Assembly: GCA_027578815.1 (NCBI GenBank)
Contig: JANBTH010000791.1
Location: 1 to 11,303, forward strand
Length of the DNA stretch: 11,303 nt
Reading direction: 5' to 3'
DNA from: Coemansia sp. RSA 1804
Lineage: Eukaryota > Kickxellomycota > Kickxellomycetes > Kickxellales > Kickxellaceae
Shown in pieces: positions 7,698 through 11,303 of this stretch. A program made the translations under genes and the position numbers. The notes beneath the pieces are model-generated. The model had not been told where the DNA came from. It was given only the letters and a program-made list of their open reading frames with translations, and did no database searches. The first letter of the stretch is position 1, and every line of letters begins with the position of its first letter.

Positions 7698-7753
7698 AGA
7701 TCATTAAAAAGGAAAAAAAGGTACCTCACGATGATGAATGTATACAAAACAGA

Positions 7754-7802
7754 ACAAACAAACAAACAAACACTGACTGGCTGACTGACTGACGAACGAA
7801 CA
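7754..7802. repeat. Adjacent tetranucleotide repeats (CAAA)n, (CTGA)n and (CGAA)n
   Basis: A CAAA run at about 7754-7772 passes directly into an imperfect CTGA run at 7773-7792 and two CGAA units to 7802. It lies in the likely 3' UTR of the velvet gene. Three different four-base motifs in series suggest slippage with point mutation. Confidence 0.8.
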
Positions 7803-7894
7803 GAACAAATAACTGACGGGTACGTGAAGAGAGGGAAAAAGAAAAAAAAAAAGAACAAGAATCACGCGCGACACCTCTATTAATATTTTCTTTA

Positions 7895-8733
7895 TCAAGC
7901 TGACGAGCCATTTGGTCTTTCAGGAGATGATGAGTCTGAAATAAGCAAGCTGTGCACCGCCATTATCCGATGCTGTTGTACCGGCGACGCTTCCCTTGCT
8001 GCTGCTGCCACCACTCCAAAGGCTTCCATGCTGGATAAGCCAGCTGTTGTCGGCTCCCGATCTCTTCCACTTATAGCGCCAAAGGAGGGCAGACTGGGTC
8101 TGCTTTCAGGAGAAGGCGAGTTTATAAACGACCGCCTGTGTGCTCCAGAATGCTGAGACTGCTGCTGAGACTGCTGTTGAGACTGCTGTTGAGAGTGGGA
8201 CTGGGGCTGGTGGTGTGGCTGTGGGTGCTGGCCAAATCCGGATCCTCCTCTACCTCCATTATTACCAGTCGGATTCTGCGGGATCGGCGGCAGTGTTGCC
8301 AGCGAAGTCGAGTCAGGCTTTACCATCGAAGAATACACGTTTTGAGGCTGCTGGTGAACCGGTGATTTTTGGTACTGCTGGACGGACTCGGGCGGGGTCG
8401 CACGTCCTGCTACTCTAGGCGCCGCATGTGTAGAGCGTCTAAAAGAATGCTGCTCAGGAGGACTGACCACTCCGCTTTCTGTCGAGGATGCCGCAGCAAG
8501 GTTGCTGAGGCGCGCGCCAGAAGATGACGATGACGATGACGCATGCTGCCGTCCGTCTCGCGGTGTATCCATCTGACGGTTGTATGGGCTGTATCTTTGC
8601 TCGTTGGAAAAGGCATGTCCAGGATGTGTTGGGCTATAGTGGAGCTGTGCCCTGTGATGCGGGCTCCATGGCCGATGCGGCGGATAGTAGTGGCGCTGCT
8701 GTTGCTGTTGCGTCTGTTGCTGCTGCTGCTGCT

Positions 8734-8791
<58 letters not shown>

Positions 8792-11303
8792 GAGGTAATG
8801 TGGCATCGGCTGTGGCAATGAGCGGTTATTAGGATGGTCCGAGTACTCGTTATGTCCTCGTGCTGAAATGGGATCAGGCGTGTAACTGCTGTGGTGGTCC
8901 GCTGCTCTTGGGTTGGTTTGGACATGTTTTCCGCTAAACATCTGCTGCTGCTGGTGCGGTTGATATGGTGATTGTTGTGGCGCAACTCCTGATGTCTGAA
9001 TAGGTTGCAAATCAACACCAGAAGAAGCTGGTCCAGAAGCGGCAGTCGAAGAGGACAATGTGCCGGCAACCGGATGCGAATAACTGGCAATGGCTTGTTG
9101 GTGGCCGTGATACCGCGGATGAGGGCCTGGAGAAAGATTGCTGGTTGCTCCGTGGTGTTCTGTCTGGTACTGCCCATGTTGTTGATGCCGCTGCTGCTGC
9201 TGCTGCTGTTGTTGCTGATGAGAATGCTGGTGACGATGCTGCGGATACTGACGATACTGACCATAACCAGCAGAGGCAGCGTCATGATCCGGATTAGCCT
9301 GTGCTTCTGAATGAGTAGAATATTGAGATATAGAATGGCGTGGCTGCTGCTGCTGCTGAAACTGCGTCTGTGGTTGCTGCTGAGGCGAATGAGAGAGCCC
9401 TGTCCTCCCGGAAGCAACTCCTGTTGAGTGGGATTGCATGGCTCCCCATGTCGCATTGCTATTCAAGGAAGCCAACTTTGATGAAGAACCAGTATGTGCA
9501 GGCCCAACCGGCGGAGAAACGACAGACATAGGGGTGGCAGAGAATGGAGGCTGTTTCTGAGGGTGATCTGGCTGGTGGATGGCACCCGAATACCCAATGC
9601 TTCCAGCAGTCATCGACCGATGATGCTCGACTCCCCACGAGGGAACGTGAAGGTGCTGCGAAAGCACTGGCGAGTTTCTGTCGGAATGGTGGGCTGTGGC
9701 AATCGGGCGCGAACGAGCACCCTTTGGACGGGTGGACTTTTGTTCTTTGCGGACGCGAATTTTGAGGCCTTGTTCTGCAAAAAGCTTTGTCAACCGAGTA
9801 GATTCCTCCATGCCTGGAAACTTCTTGGCCGAGTAAACAGTGAATACGTCGGATGTGATTGACTTGCAGAAAAAGACCTGGTTTCCAACAATCTCAAACA
9901 GCGAAAACTTCAGCTTGTAAACGCCCTCGCATCTGACAGAGAGATCGGGAAATACAAAGAAAGCGCCGTCGTTGCCATCAATATCCTTCAAGTGCGCCAG
10001 GGAAGCAACAACAGAACCCGTCATTGTGCGTGCCTTTTTGTCGTTCAGGGTGTTGAGCTCGCGCTCGCCCCGCTCATCCATCAGCGTTGCATACATAAAG
10101 TAGTAGGGATTGTGAAGGTAAACCCTACAGAATGTCGGTAATGATTGCAGAAAGAGAAAGATAAGATGGCCACCAGGCACGGATGATTAGCATATGGTAC
10201 GCTAGCGCAATAGATACAACCAGTCCCTTTTTGGAAATAATAAAAAAGGAAAGTGGTTTTCATTTCAGCAATATCAACCGCCCCAAAAGAGAGAGGATGG
10301 CACGCAATGCATGTCCATGACAAAGACCCATTTTCTTGTTTCTATAAAGGGCCTTTGCAAAGAATACCAGGAAAAACCATAAAGGGAAAGAAACACAGCA
10401 AGGAAAGCGCTTACCTATTATTCGATGTTGCTGGATCGGTTACATGCAGCTGTATTATCGGCGGCGGATCCACTGGTCGACGGTCGGCTACAGGCGAGGC
10501 AAACGCAAAGATACAGAAAAATCGATAGAAAGACGCGAATAAGCGAATAAACCCACACAATAAGATGCAGTTGGCGTAATTTTCACAATAATGAGGAAAA
10601 GTAGTAGCAGAGGTCAATAAAAATAAACGCCAGCAAGCAGTTTGAAAACATTCGCGACGGAATAGTGAATGGGAGGGAGAGGGAAGCCGGCTCGGTGGTA
10701 AAGCAAAAACAATAAAAGCCGTAGGGAACATTGAGAATGTTTAGCAATACCACACCCAGCCGTGTCAGGTGATGTGATTAAAAATACTGAGCAGAGTAGA
10801 GTAGAGCAGAGCAGAGCAGGGGAGAGGAGAATAAAAGAAAAGTCGGTGGATGGAAACAGAAAAGGATGGTCGATCGGTTCAGTGGCTGACAGTGGAGGAT
10901 GCAGCGCATACTCTTGCGACATTGGGAGCCGAAAAAAGAAGAACAAGCACCCAACCACAAAGCCAGGGAAGCATGCGTGTGAAAGAATCGCGGGTAACGG
11001 GGTTAAGGGGCGAGCTTACCTTTTTCACCAATCCCGCACATTCGCGAGCGATTTGGTTCCTGCCGAAGAACCAAACTGTGTTCACTACAGAGCGCACAAG
11101 TAAGGTGCGTGCAAGAGAAAGAAGGAGAAACAGAAGCAGTGCGGTTCAGATAAAAGGCAGATAAGGCATGTGTTTAGCAAAAGCGAAGCGTATATAGCTG
11201 AAGACACAGAAAAAACGAGAGAGCTGCGTTTGGCAGACACGTACATTTGTCTTCTGTTGGTGACGGTCTGCTGAACCTGTCCGAAATTGACCGAATGCTC
11301 CAT
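7895..11303 (-). CDS. Velvet-domain transcription regulator, VosA-like (four exons)
   Basis: Exons on the minus strand: 11303-11245, 11084-11020, 10487-10415 and 10124-7895, giving 808 residues. All junctions are GT-AG and phases agree (2, 1, 2). The velvet domain, about residues 22-190, shows HSLVLRQEPNRSRMCGIGEK at 22-41, DRRPVDPPPIIQLHV at 43-57, YLHNPYYFMYATL at 68-80, DGAFFVFPDLSVRCEG from 118, and FPGMEEST at 168-175. Known: this fungal family has a Rel-like DNA-binding fold and controls development, spores and secondary metabolism, often as dimers. The N-terminal domain without a large insertion, and ending in GLKIRVRKEQ, suggests VosA/VelC rather than VelB, but this is memory-based. 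A basic stretch at about 188-206 may be a nuclear signal. Residues about 210-808 are Q/H/S/P-rich and probably disordered, with a 26-Gln tract. The start is the first ATG, at the very edge, and fits the phase; an upstream exon cannot be excluded. Exon 1 is the least certain. Confidence 0.88.
8153..8194 (-). repeat. 12-bp tandem repeat encoding Ser-Gln-Gln-Gln units
   Basis: Three and a half copies of a 12-base unit ([CT]TGAGACTGCTG on the plus strand) sit in the velvet reading frame and encode repeating SQQQ. Copies differ at one position only, so the array is recent. Confidence 0.85.
8696..8791 (-). repeat. Polyglutamine tract (Q26-T-Q5) in the velvet protein
   Basis: 32 codons in the velvet frame: 26 Gln (residues 511-536), one Thr, then 5 Gln. 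CAG and CAA alternate irregularly, so the DNA is an interrupted trinucleotide repeat rather than pure CAG. On the other strand the same DNA reads as poly-Leu or poly-Val/Ala, a shadow of the repeat. Confidence 0.95.
9191..9217 (-). repeat. Second glutamine run in the velvet protein (9 Gln)
   Basis: Nine consecutive CAG/CAA codons between histidine- and serine-rich segments of the velvet tail. A further run of five lies near 9343-9357. Confidence 0.9.
10125..10414 (-). other. Velvet gene intron 3 (290 nt)
   Basis: Donor GTAAGC at 10414, acceptor CTGTAG ending at 10125. It joins ...DPATSNN with R66 and VYLHNPYY. A TGCTAAT branch candidate has its A at 10187, 62 bases from the 3' end. Retention would give a TAA at once after the donor. 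The spliced product continues the velvet domain exactly where the family requires it. Confidence 0.93.
10488..11019 (-). other. Velvet gene intron 2 (532 nt)
   Basis: Donor GTAAGC at 11019, acceptor CCTGTAG ending at 10488 after a pyrimidine-rich tract. It splits the canonical velvet string between GEK and DRRP, with A42 spanning the junction. It contains a pentanucleotide repeat. Small open frames inside it resemble nothing. Confidence 0.92.
10791..10820. repeat. Pentanucleotide repeat (G[CT]AGA)6 in velvet intron 2
   Basis: Six consecutive five-base units, alternating GCAGA and GTAGA, the last one GCAGG. Intronic, so it should be free to vary in length. Confidence 0.85.
11085..11244 (-). 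other. Velvet gene intron 1 (160 nt)
   Basis: Donor GTACGT at 11244, acceptor CTGTAG ending at 11085 after a strong pyrimidine tract. It joins exon 1 (19 codons plus two bases) to exon 2, with I20 split. The acceptor is fixed by the velvet domain start just downstream. The donor is chosen because it is a near-consensus site in the right phase after the only suitable ATG, so it is less certain than introns 2 and 3. Confidence 0.75.

Larger units (their letters stand above)
7444..7894. other. Convergent 3' intergenic region of the carrier and velvet genes
   Basis: 451 bases lie between two stop codons facing each other. The carrier side ends in overlapping AATAAA signals at 7641-7660. The velvet side is purine-rich on the plus strand and so T-rich in its transcript. 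It holds several tetra- and hexanucleotide runs. I found no clear AATAAA on the minus strand, so the velvet 3' end is unresolved and the two UTRs may overlap. No gene was found here; the short minus-strand open frames are low-complexity. Confidence 0.7.

Noticed and set aside
8524..8832. Plus-strand frames rich in Leu or Val/Ala across the glutamine tract
   Set aside because: They are reverse-strand readings of the trinucleotide repeat, with no start context or family support.
8410..9456. 348-codon minus-strand frame inside the velvet last exon
   Set aside because: Same strand but a different frame from the velvet gene; the Asn/Ser-rich product is the frame-shifted reading of its CAG/CAA repeats.
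10878..11097. Alternative frame through velvet exon 2 (reading RNQIARECAGLVKK)
   Set aside because: It superficially resembles the motif, but the neighbouring frame gives RQEPNRSRMCGIGEK, matches the family far better, and is the only one in phase with exon 3.
1..11303. Mobile elements, CRISPR arrays, tRNA/rRNA genes or a novel multi-gene system
   Set aside because: No transposase, terminal repeats, spaced direct repeats or tRNA boxes were seen; genes are ordinary eukaryotic housekeeping and regulatory genes.

Overview
This window is nuclear DNA of a fungus, most likely an early-diverging (non-Dikarya) lineage of the Zoopagomycota/Mucoromycota grade; I cannot name the genus. Three things point this way. 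The genes are eukaryotic: GT-AG introns, monocistronic units, and TATA and AATAAA elements. A velvet-domain regulator is essentially a fungal marker. It sits beside a methylmalonyl-CoA epimerase and a NEDD1-type protein, both present in early-branching fungi or animals but not in the standard yeasts.

Layout. (1) Positions 1-974, minus strand: the 5' part of a WRNIP1/Mgs1 AAA+ ATPase with an N-terminal UBZ4 zinc finger, cut by the left edge. (2) Positions 975-1522: a divergent intergenic region that probably serves genes 1 and 3. (3) Positions 1523-4306, plus: an intronless NEDD1-like WD40/coiled-coil protein, the gamma-tubulin ring complex targeting factor. (4) Positions 4625-5161, plus: mitochondrial methylmalonyl-CoA epimerase, complete. 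(5) Positions 5820-7443, plus: the ADP/ATP carrier, two exons around a 706-nt intron, with a CCAAT box and a TATA box upstream. (6) Positions 7444-7894: a convergent 3' region with AATAAA signals and simple repeats. (7) Positions 7895-11303, minus: a velvet-family regulator in four exons, with a very long Q/H/S/P-rich C-terminal tail. I rebuilt its gene model by hand. Its first ATG lies exactly at the right edge.

How the genes relate. There is no operon and no obvious shared pathway. Two neighbours act in mitochondria (epimerase, nucleotide carrier) and two act in the cell or DNA cycle (WRNIP1, NEDD1). The epimerase implies a B12-dependent propionyl-CoA to succinyl-CoA route in this organism. 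The carrier gene has the codon bias of a very highly expressed gene: every lysine codon I checked is AAG.

I found no mobile element, CRISPR array, tRNA, rRNA or unknown multi-gene system. The points most worth a second look are the fungal NEDD1, the RRRLMM variant of the ADP/ATP carrier signature, the fragmented velvet domain with its glutamine tract, and the B12 metabolism implied by the epimerase.
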